Shown one piece after another: positions 1 to 9,400 of a DNA stretch of 64,000 bases. The stretch is from the NCBI GenBank assembly GCA_039621445.1, contig CP154956.1, forward strand, positions 70,926,914 through 70,990,913, given 5' to 3'. How positions within the stretch are numbered: the stretch's first letter is position 1; each line of letters opens with the position of its first letter. Origin of the DNA: Euglena gracilis. Lineage: Eukaryota; Euglenida; Euglenophyceae; Euglenales. A program made the position numbers and the translations under genes. The notes under the pieces were generated by a model. That model saw only the letters and a program-made list of their open reading frames with translations, was not told the DNA's origin and did not search any database.

Positions 1-251
1 CAAGGAGGGGTACGCATTTGTTTCCACGCAAACGCTTGTGGGATCTCCGTCGGGTGGTCGGTGACATGCGCCCGTATAGGTGCAGACCTTCGCCTGCAAG
101 CAGTCCTACATACCTACCACACACATTTGTGGGTTGATGCGATGCCCTGTGGTGTGCAAGGTTGGTGCATTTGAAGCACTGTTGCTGTGTGAGTGGGCAG
201 GGTGGGTAGGTCGTGTGCCAACCCCTTCAGCCTCCCAAATTCCGCGCCCAG

Positions 252-357
252 AGCTCTGGCCTTCCTGGCGGGCTTGCCGTGGTCCATCCTCGCCGCGCTC
301 ATCGACCAAGTCGTCCAGGGGGTCGTCGAGGGCATCACCCAGGCCCCGCAGGGCTGA
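252..357 (+). CDS. Terminal exon of an unidentified gene (partial, 5' part outside or unresolved)
   Basis: A GC-rich open segment follows a possible acceptor (cccag, AG at 250-251). In the frame GCT CTG GCC it reads ALAFLAGLPWSILAALID and then QVVQGVVEGITQAPQG, ending at TGA 355-357. The first half is hydrophobic and could be a membrane or amphipathic helix at the C-terminus. I do not recognise the family. It is called coding because of its GC-rich codon use, its clear contrast with the repeat-rich flanks, and the acceptor-like sequence before it. The other two forward frames are also open here but read as Arg/Ser/Pro-rich strings, which is less protein-like. No upstream exon is identified in the first 250 bases. 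Confidence 0.4.
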
Positions 358-1236
358 GTGGTGTGGCCACTGCGTCGCTGGAGGGGCGGTGTGTGCCATG
401 GATCGCTGGGCTGTTTATTTTCGAAAAGGGACGGCAGCATTCTGATGATGGCATCATTTGTGGTGGAGGTCCGTTGGTGTGTCATTATGGTACAGCGGTT
501 TCTTAAGCCAGACGGGACCCTACCCTGGGGAGGGGGTCCAGCCAGCAGCTCACAGCTGCCCCCCCCCACTAGTGGGTCCGCTGAAATAAAGTTCGGGCCA
601 CAGAGTGCGAAATTTTTTGAAGAAAGCGGTCAAAAAATGGCCAAGCCCATGTCCTGGTAACCCGTGTTCTGGTTTCTTGATGTCGTGCTGGTGCGTGGGC
701 CTTCCAGGCAACTTCCAGGCAGAAAGTTCCCCTGGTGTGCACACTTCTCCTCACAGCCTCACCCTGAGTCTGACCTCCTCGGCTGGACTCGCCTGCCCAC
801 CTTGACTGACGGAGCTGTTGCTGTTTCCTTACGTCCTGCCCCACCCCCCCTTTGTCCTGTCTCTCATCGGTGCCGGTCCATGTGGCACCCACGACGCGCA
901 TGGCGTCAATACAGAACGATATGCTCTCTGCGTGGCACGGAGCTGTTCAAGTGGGGTTTGCACTGGTCAAGATCATCTTTCTCACTACAGTTTGGTCCAG
1001 AGGAGATATTTTTTTTTCGAGGTTGGGGCTTCTGGAGGGGGGGGGCAGGGATAGATGGGAAGCTTTTCGGCTTTGAGGGAGGTGGTTGGGGGGGTCCTGA
1101 CCACCCCCAGAGGCCCTCTATCACCCCCCATTCGCCGTTTTGGCCGCCGACATGCATGACCCGTATTCCGGCGCGCTTTTGTGGCCCAAAACAGCCATTT
1201 TTGGGGGGTCCCAGAAAATTTGGAATCCTCACTTTT
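358..1236. other. Non-coding stretch with the start of a family-1 dispersed repeat
   Basis: No coding exon is supported here. At about 1046-1110 the sequence CAGGGATAGATGGGAAGC, followed by TTTTCGGCTTTGAGG and a GGGGGGGTCCTGACC tract, matches the start of the dispersed element seen again at about 8186 and 14224. Confidence 0.5.
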
Positions 1237-1469
1237 GGTTACCTGGAGCCTCCAGGGAGGCTCCAAGGAGGCTGGTTACCTGAGCCTCCCTGGAGCCTCC
1301 CTGGAGCCTCCTGGAGGCTCCCTAAAAAGGAGCCTCCCTGGAGGCTGGTTACCTGAGCCTCCCTGGAGCCTCCTGGAGGCTCCCTAAAAAGGAGCCTCCA
1401 TGGAGGCTGGTTACCTGAGGAGCCTCCTGGAGCCTCCCTGGAGCCTCCTGGAGCCTCCGGCAGGTAACC
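1237..1469. repeat. Palindromic GGAGCCTCC array 1
   Basis: Higher-order array built from CCTGGAGCCTCC-type units. The longer period is about 72 bp (GGTTACCTGAGCCTCCCTGG ... GGAGGCTCCCTAAAAAGGAG). The unit is self-complementary (GCCTCCTGGAGGC, GGAGGCTCCC...GGAGCCTCC) and can form nested hairpins. The array starts with GGTTACCTG and ends with CAGGTAACC, so the whole block is bounded by inverted copies of one motif. A second array with the same units and boundaries is at 3672-3946. Confidence 0.85.
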
Positions 1470-1587
1470 AATTTTGTACACAGGCCATGTTCAACCCTCC
1501 ATCTTTGCATCCGTTATATATTTACACACACAAATGACGTTTGTTTGTTTGCTATTTATGCCATGCCCCGCCAATTGCAGAAAGAAT

Positions 1588-1770
1588 TGAAAACCACTTA
1601 TCTATTTGCCACAAAGACGCCATGTCCGCCTGATTTTGCTTTTACGGTTTTCCCGTACGCTGTGTCTGCCGATTTGTTGAAAACCATTTGTCCATTCGCC
1701 ACAAAGACGCCATGTCCGCCTGAATTTGCTTTTACCGTTTACCCGTTTGCTATTTACGCTTTGTCCGCCA
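1588..1770. repeat. Two-copy tandem repeat, period about 88 bp
   Basis: The block starting TTGAAAACCACTTATC and running through GCCACAAAGACGCCATGTCC and GCTTTTACGGTTTTCCCGT is repeated from about 1676 with few changes. A third, decayed partial copy may follow (TATTTACGCTTTGTCCGCC). Confidence 0.75.
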
Positions 1771-1800
1771 AATTTTGTCCACACAAAAGGATGTTGTTAT

Positions 1801-1978
1801 TAGGGAGCAGGGGAGGGGGGAGGGGGGGGGTAGGGGGGGGGGGAGGGGGTCCGGGGGGAGGGGGGGAGGGGGGGGGGGGGGGAGGGGGGAGGGGGGGGGG
1901 GGGGAGGGGGCCGCAGGCCCCCTCCCCCCTCCGCCTCCCCCCGTCCCCCCCTCCCCCCCTCCCCCTCCCCCCTCCCCC
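1801..1978. repeat. Poly-G/poly-C palindromic tract
   Basis: About 105 nt of almost pure G/A (GGGGAGGGGGG units) are followed by about 65 nt of almost pure C/T. Together they form a long potential hairpin, and each strand has G-quadruplex potential. No coding evidence. Confidence 0.85.
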
Positions 1979-2214
1979 CGGGCACAGCCAAACAAACACC
2001 ACTTTGGATTTCACATGACCCTTTTTTTTGCACGGCAAATAATTAGGTACAATTCTGGCCGAATAAAGTCATTTTTGGCTTCAATTAAGCTCTATGTTGC
2101 CTCCCAGCCTCCCATTTCACCCATCTTGGCTTTTTGGCAAAATGGTTTTGTTTTGTTTGCTAATTTCGGCTAATTTGCATTGATTTGGGCAAATAATGGG
2201 CTAATTTGGGTCAA

Positions 2215-3485
2215 AATACAGACGCTGTACAAGATGCAGATGCAGGACAAGATGTCGTGGACGTAGATCCTAGACGAGATGCAGATGCTAGACAAAATGC
2301 AAACGCTGCACAAGATGCAGATGCTGGACAAGATGTCGTGGATGCAGATGCTGGACAAGATGCAGATGTTGGACAAAATGCAGTGGACGGAGATGCTGGA
2401 CAAGATGCAGATGCTCGACAAAATGCAGTGGACGGAGATACTGGACGAGATGCAGATGCTGGACAAAATGCAGACGCTGGACAGGATGCAGCTGGACAAG
2501 ATGTCGTGCACGTAGATGCTGGACAAGATGCAGATGCTGGACGAAATGCAGACGCTGGACAAGATGCAAACGCCGGACAAGATGCAGTGGTTGCAGTTGC
2601 TGGACGAGATGCAGATGCTGGACAAAATGCAGACGCCGGACAAGATGCAGATGCAGGACAACATGTCGTGGACGCAGATGCTGGACAAGATGCAGATGTT
2701 GGACAAAATGCAGTGGACGCAGGCACTGGACGAGATGCAGATGCTGGACAAAATGCAGACGCTGGACAAGATGCAGATGCAGGACAAGATGTCGCGGACG
2801 CAGATACTAGATGAGATGCAGATGCTAGACAAAATGCAAATGTTGCACAAGATGCAGATGCTGGACAAGATGTCGTGGATGCAGATGCTGGACAAGATGC
2901 AGATGTTGGACAAAATGCAGTGGACGGAGATGCTGGACAAGATGCAGATGCTGGACAAAATGCAGCTGTTGGACAAGATGCAGATGATGGACAAGATGCA
3001 GTGGTTGCAGATGCTGGACGAGATGCAGATGCTCGACAAAATGTGGACACTGGACAAGATGCAGATCTCGGACAAGATGTCGTGGACGCAGATGCTGGAC
3101 AAGATGCAGATGTTGAAATTAGCCAAAAAGCAAATCTCAGAACTCCAGAACAACAACACCAGAAATGTTCCTGCTGCAGACCAGTTCGCAGAGCTTCAAT
3201 CACAGTTCCTTGGACAACATGCAAATGCTAGACAAGATGTATTGGTTGTAGATGTTGGAAAAGATGCAGATGCTGGACAACATGCAGTGGTTGCAGATGC
3301 TGGACAAGATGCGGATGCTGGACAAGATGCATATGCTTGGACAAGATGCAGTGGATGCACATATTGGACGAGATGCAGATGTTGGACAAGATGTACATGC
3401 TGGACAAGGTGCAGAGACCACACAATATGCAAATACTGGACAAGACGTTGACATTGGACAAGATTCAGACACCGGACAAGATTGA
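2215..3485. repeat. 18-bp-unit minisatellite (GATGCAGATGCTGGACAA), open in many frames
   Basis: Tandem array of an 18-bp unit, consensus GATGCAGATGCTGGACAA, with 15-bp and variant units, interrupted by a unique stretch at about 3116-3215. Because the unit is a multiple of 3 and lacks stops on either strand, nearly all six frames stay open: DADAGQ or MQMLDK forward, LSSICI, CPASAS or VQHLHL in reverse. The open frames follow from the repeat unit, so they are not evidence of a gene. A real repetitive protein cannot be excluded, but there is no start context, splice context or recognisable domain. Confidence 0.85.
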
Positions 3486-3671
3486 ATGCTATTCAAGATG
3501 CAGACGTTGTCCAGATGTTTCACGTCTCTTCTTCTTGTGCCTCGCCGTGCCTGCATTATCCCATGTCACATCCCCGGCGAGTAACTGCTGATTCATGCAT
3601 TTCGAGTCTACAACACCACCGATTGCATCACGGCCCACGACTTCTCCCATTGTCGGCCTGTGCACAAAACT

Positions 3672-3946
3672 GGTAACCCGAGCCTCCCTGGAGCCTCCAG
3701 GGAGGCTGGTTACCTGAGCCTCCCTGGAGCCTCCCTGGAGCCTCCTGGAGGCTCCCTAAAAGGGAGCCTCCCTGGAGGCTGGTTACCTGAGCCTCCCTGG
3801 AGCCTCCCTGGAGCCTCCTGGAGGCTCCCTAAAAAGGAGGCTCCAGGGAGGCTGGTTACCTAAGCCTCCCTGGAGCCTCCCTGGAGCCTCCCTGGAGCCT
3901 CCCTGGAGCCTCCCTGGAGCCTCCCTGGAGCCTCCGGCAGGTAACC
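3672..3946. repeat. Palindromic GGAGCCTCC array 2
   Basis: Same unit, same internal hairpin (GGAGGCTCCCTAAAAAGGAG) and same right boundary (CCTCCGGCAGGTAACC) as the array at 1237-1469. The left boundary is GGTAACCCGAGCC. The two arrays flank the minisatellite. Confidence 0.85.
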
Positions 3947-3984
3947 TCCAGTGCAGGATTCCATTTTTGCGGTAGACCCATTTT

Positions 3985-4390
3985 TGGGGGAGTTTTTTTG
4001 GGTCGTTTTTGGGTCAAAAAATCGGGGTTTCCAAAATATCTGACAATGAAGCAAAATCAAAGAAAATGTCTGGAGAGCAAAAATGAAGCCCTTGGAATGC
4101 CCTATCCAACCCTGGTTTATTTTTCTCCTAACTCTTCGTGTAGCCCGAGTTACGGCCAGTTTTCGGCCAATTTTGGCCCATTTCTGGGGCCATTTTGGGC
4201 TGTTTTTGGGGTCAGAAAATCGACGTTTCCAAAAATATCTCGAAAATGAAGCAAAATCAAAGGAACCGTCCGGAGACCTAAATTGAAGCCCTTAAATGCC
4301 CTATCTAAGGGTATTTTGATTTCCCCGTACCTCCCCGCCCAGCCCGAGTTACGGCCATTTTTCGGTCAATTTTGGCCCTTTTGTGCATAC
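3985..4390. repeat. Degenerate tandem duplication, period about 198 bp
   Basis: The block from GGTCAAAAAATCGGGGTTTCC (about 4012), with ATGAAGCAAAATCAAAG, GAAGCCCTT..ATGCCCTATC and GCCCGAGTTACGGCC, recurs from about 4210 with about 15-20% difference. A further copy lies in reverse orientation near 55205-55440. Confidence 0.75.
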
Positions 4391-4759
4391 AAATTTTTGC
4401 CATTTCAAAAGTCGAAAAAAATCGAAAAGAATTTTTGTCTGAAACCATGTTTTTTGGCCTCCCAGACCCGGAAAAACTGTTTTTGAGCCGAAAACGAGCG
4501 TTTTTCAACCCCCCCCCCCAGCCCCCCGTTTTTGGCCCGAAACCCATGGAGTTTGGGTCAAAACCAGGCCAAAAAGTCGAAAAAATCCAACATAACGAGT
4601 ATGGGCTGTATGGGGGGGTTAACACTTCAGAAATTTCTGTAAGATCACTGAAAGTTACTGTAAATTGCAGGTGTGTAATTTGTAAATTATAAATTACGCG
4701 AAATTTGCAATGCTAGTCTTTTTGGCCTTCCATTACGTGCAAGTCTTATCAAGAGCTCA

Positions 4760-5175
4760 GCACTATTCAAAACCTGGTCCCGACCCCCCCCCCCTGGATG
4801 TTGGGAGGGGGGTATGGACCTCCCAGCCCCCCCCCTGGACAGATTCCAAAAAACCAAATTTTTTCTTCCAGCGCTTCCTGGAAAATGAGCAAAATGCCCT
4901 TTTCCCTCACTTTTGAGCATATTGCCCATTTTCTCATGTTTTGGTGTTTTGCAGATGAAAAATATGCAAAAAAAATCAAAAATGATCATTTTGAATTTAT
5001 TTTCAAAGAGAAAATTCAGGATTTTTGACCAATTTTGGCCTGGTATCTGGGCCTTGGCCAGTCCACAAAACCGAAAATTTTTCCGGTTCCCCTTCAGTAG
5101 GAGGGGAGGGGAGTCCGACCCCCCCCCCGTTTTGGGAGGGGGTCCGACCCCTACTCATCTATCCCGGGGGGGGGA
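4760..5175. repeat. Dispersed repeat, copy A (about 400 bp)
   Basis: Shares with 14224-14705 and, more weakly, 9620-9995 the ordered blocks GAAAATGAGCAAAATGCCC, CACTTTTGAGCATATTGC, a poly-A/T segment, GGATTTTTGACC, TGGCCTGGTATCTGGGCCTT and CCACAAAACCGAAAATTTT, then a GGGGGTCCGACCCCCCC hairpin tract. No coding content. Confidence 0.7.
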
Positions 5176-6198
5176 TCTTTTTGGGGTTTTGAAAATTGCA
5201 CCAAAAGCAGGGAGAGAGAGCTCCCCAGTGCTGAATGGGAAACCTTCGGGTGGTGGATGGGGGTTGACGACACCCCCCATCTCCATCCTTCTGGGTTGGG
5301 GGGCTTCGTCCCCTCTCCAGTTTGCTAGCAGTCTTGATGTTAAGGTCGAAAATTCGGCACAGAAGCGCCAAAAAATAATTTTTTTTCAGTCCCCAACAGC
5401 TTCAAAGGATCACAGTGCCATGGTGGGCAGGGGGGGGTCGACTCCCCCAACAAAGCCTTCCTGTACAAATCCCGCTCAGGGGGGAGTGGCTGTGGAGCAC
5501 CTACCCAGGCCCTTGAAAGAAGGCAGGGTGGAAGAATGTCGGCTGCCACCCGCTCTGTGTTTGTCTTGCCCCAAGGTGTGTTTCAAGGGGGGTGTGGTTA
5601 CCCTTTTCATATTTTGGAGCCTGTGGGCTGAGCAATTTTCGTTCCAGACGTGGAGCTGGGGTTGGCTTAAGCTGTTCTAGCCTTGGCCACATCCAGTCAT
5701 GTCTTTCTGCAGCCAGAACCCTGCCCCCCCGTCCATCCTCCCTCAATATTTCCTTTCCAGTTTCCGGATGTGCTTCTATCTACTCTAAATCTTTAAGTTG
5801 CTGAAGCAGTGATGGAAACTCGCCGGGTGTGCTTTTGGCAACATCAAGCAATGTTTTTCTTGTGCTCATCCCTTGTGTGGAAATATTCACACAAATTTTC
5901 CCACTGGCAGGAGAACGGACGAATTAAAAAAAGGCAACTCAAGGAATGGCGGAGTGTGTGAGGTTTTGAAGCACGATGCATTCAGATAAGCGCTGGGTGT
6001 TACTTTGAGAGTGCAGGGGGGGGGAAAATTGATATCCGCAATTTTTCCGCAATTTCCGCAATTTTCCGCAATTTCCGCAATTTTCCGCAATTTTTCCGCA
6101 ATTTCCGCAATTTTTCCGCAATTTTTCACCATTTTTTTGAAGAATTTTTTCCCCACCACCGAAGATGGAAGATGCAATGAGTTCAAGCCATTCTTCAA
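5176..6198. other. Non-coding stretch upstream of the PWI-domain gene
   Basis: No exon is supported. At 5229 TGCTGAATGGGAAACC resembles the inverted end of the family-1 elements. At 6041-6127 there is a short-period array of TTTTCCGCAATTTCCGCAA, which recurs at 6423-6487 inside the first intron of the next gene. Confidence 0.4.
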
Positions 6199-6487
6199 AT
6201 GGATCAACAGGTGTGCTATTGTGTTTTGTTGTCCCCCCCCAGTTTACCAATTTTTCTCACAGGTGCACCACTGGTCACAGGATTGGGTGCGTCCCACCTG
6301 TGCAAAGAACATCAAGCGTGTTGATTTGTGCTCGCCTGCATCGATGTGGGTGTTGCGGTGTTCTGAACCTCACAATTGAAAATTTTCTAAGTCCCCCCAA
6401 GCAGAAATGTGTATACCCGATATCAATTTTTCCGCAATTTTTCCGCAATTTCCGCAATTTTTCCGCAATTTTCCGCAATTTTTCCGA
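6041..6487. repeat. Two arrays of TTTTCCGCAA flanking the proposed first coding exon
   Basis: Arrays at 6041-6127 and 6423-6487 of TTTTTCCGCAATTTCCGCAA-type units, both associated with GATATC. They bracket the short proposed exon at 6199-6210. Weaker versions occur at about 62166-62230 and 63570-63660. Confidence 0.75.
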
Positions 6488-9400
6488 AGGCCTCCGATAT
6501 CAATTCCCCCCCCCCCCCCTGGAGAGTGGCTGGGTTGTTTCTCCCACCTTGCCCTCTTGCTCGCAGGGAACAAGTTTGGACCAAGACCCGCGATGGAAGG
6601 ACAAGAACAAGGTCGCCCCGCGTCAACCTGACGTTTTTTTTTATTTTACCTCCACCACTTTTAACAGTGGCAAATTGCGACCCTCGATGCTTCCATTTTG
6701 TCGCAGCCTGTTTCACAAAGTGCGCCTTCCGCGATATAGACGATTGACGTCACCCCGCCACACATCTGTCCTGTTTCCACATTTCACAACAGAAGCTGAT
6801 GGCCCAGTTGAAGTTCCCCGCCTGCTTCAACAAACCGGTGAACCTGAAGAAGGTGAAGCTGGACACATGCAAGGTTTGGGTCGCGAAGAAGCTCGTGTCG
6901 ATGCTGGGCATCGAGGACGATGTGCTCACTGGACTTGTGTTCAACCACCTCGAGAGCGAGGTGTGTGTCTGTTGCAATTTGTGTGCTCTGCTGTGGAGGG
7001 ATTTCCCCCTCCCGCTGGCTGGCTGGAAGAAGGTACTGGCTTGAAAAAAGGTGTTGGCCAGACCCCCTCAGGGGGGGGGGACAACCAGGGGGGGTCCAGT
7101 TGGCTGGCAGTTGGACCTGACTGGCACTCGAAAGAAGACAAAAAGGTCCAAAACCTGCTGGGTTTGGAATTTTTTGAGGTAGAAAAAAACCCCAAAACCC
7201 TCAACCCCCAGAAAAACCAAAAAACGTGTTGGTTTTTTTTTGCCATTTTACCCCCTTTTCAAAAATTTTCGGTGCTTTTCACTTGAAAATTTTCAGTCTA
7301 GACTGGTTTCGTCGGGCTACCCAACTTATAGTAAACAGCACAGGCACACAACACAGCACCAGGAGGAACCCACCCTACCCCCATGGGGGTCCAGCCAGCC
7401 AGCAGCTTTTGCAGCCAACAGCTCCCAGCTGTCCTGCGGACCCCCCTCGGGGGGGGTTCAGCCCCCTTCTTTTCTCCGCATCTGCCGGCCCAGCGGGTGG
7501 ACCCCAAGGCGATGCAGATCGAGCTGACGGGCTTCCTGGGCCGCAACGCCGCCCCCTTCATGGAGGAGCTCTGGACGCTGCTGCTGTCCGCCCAGGAGAG
7601 CCCCGTCGGCATCCCCGCCGCCATCCTGGAAGAGAAGCGCGCCGAGATCCAGCGCACCCAGGCGTGTGGCGGCCGCCGCGGCGCGGGTGTCGATCCGCAG
7701 CCGGGTTGGGCGATGTCCGGACGATGTCGGGATGCTGGATTTTCAGGGTGCGGGGGGGGGGGGGTGCGCGGGATTGCCTTGCCGTAAGTTTTAATTTCGT
7801 GTCTTGCTTCGAATTTCTTGCAAACTCGCCAAAATGGCAATGGTTCCCAAAACGATTGGCCAGATTTTAAAAATACAAGTAAAATTAAAAGTGAAAATAT
7901 AAGTATTGTTGTTCCCGAAATTTGCACAACCACAGGCAAGATAGCAACAAGATGTGGTTGTGTGGTCACGGTCACATACAATAAGTTTTGAGCGAGGTCA
8001 ATACCACCCAATGTGGCACAATGCTCATTCTTTTTGGGATGCTTTATTCAAAGCCTTTTCATCCTCAGAAACAAGAAAGCCCGGGTGAGCATTTGCTGCC
8101 TGCGACAGGAGCAAGCGCAGCAAGCGGCTTCCATCATCCAGAAGCGTCTGGAGGGAGAAGGCGGCAGCAGGTCCCCCCTCGCTGGGATTGTATGGGAAGC
8201 CCTTCGGTTTTGAGTTTGATGGTTTGGGGGTCCTGACCAGAGCTGTATGGGAATCCCTGAAACCCTATGGGTTGTGGGGGGGGGGTCGACCACACCACCC
8301 CCTTCCTGTATTTCCTGCATTCCCGATTTTTTTTAGGTCAAAGTTTTATTTTTGCGCCGAAGGCGCCAAAGGAACTTTTCCTTGCGCGCATGGTGGTGGG
8401 GGGATCGATGTGGGGTCGACCACCCCACACTGGGCTCCTGCACAGTCCCGGACCACCCCCGTGCTCACCCATATTTTGGCAAATCAAGCCCCCCCCCCCC
8501 CTCAGCGCTCACCCATGTTTTCCGGCGCTTAGACAAGGGGATGTACTACCTCCCCCCGGACAGTTATTACCCCCAGGTGGTTGTCACCCACTCCCCTCTG
8601 TGCCACCCAATTTGTCACCACGGGTTTCCTAAAGCCAGAGGGGACCCACCTCCCCAGGGGTCAAGTCAGCCAGCACTTTTTTCCCGCTCAGCCGCTCCAA
8701 ACAGACACCCCCTAGGGAGTCCAGTTAAATAACGTTTGGCCAGTCGGGCTGAGCCAAACGTTTAATACACAAAACGACAAGAATTTTTGAAAGGGGAGTC
8801 AAAGATGGCCAGAAAAGATGTTTTTGAAGTTTTGGGGTGCATCTGAGTTTGGCCTTTTTCACCAGGGGTTTAGGACCAGCCAGGGTCCAGCCCAGGGGTT
8901 TTCCGGAGGGGAACCTCCCCCCCCCCCCCCCGGGGGTCCAGCCAACTTTTTTCCAGCCAGCACCTCCCAGCTGGGCTGCGGACCCCCCCCCCCCGGCCGG
9001 GGGGGGGGGGAGTCGGCTGAAAAAAAGTTTGAGCCAGCCCGGAAAAACCGGGCCGGCCCGAAAATTTTTTTTTTCGGCACATAAATCCTGACAAATATTG
9101 ACAACACTTTTTTTGTCCTCTGGAGGCATGGGTTCCGAGGAAATCCTGACAACACCACCAAAATACCACTCGGGCATTATTATCCCCTGAGGCGATAATT
9201 CTTTTTCCGCCTAGCAGAAATGAATAAATAATTTAAAGGTTTATTAAGGCGGGGTTTTAAAAGATGGGGAAAAAAAGCGATTTCTGGCATGGAACATTGT
9301 CTATCCAGCCAAAACTTACAAAAAAATGTTTTTTAAATTTTGGATTTTCAACCAACGTTGGTTCGATGCCCAGATGGCTCTTTGACTGCCCTTGGAGAAT

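Noticed and set aside
1750-2038. Pro-rich or Gly/Arg-rich open frames at the G/C tract
   Set aside because: A direct result of poly-G/poly-C sequence, open on both strands.
2170-3224. Long open frames (about 330 codons) on the minus strand
   Set aside because: They come from a stop-free 18-bp repeat unit and exist in all frames; there is no domain, start or splice context.
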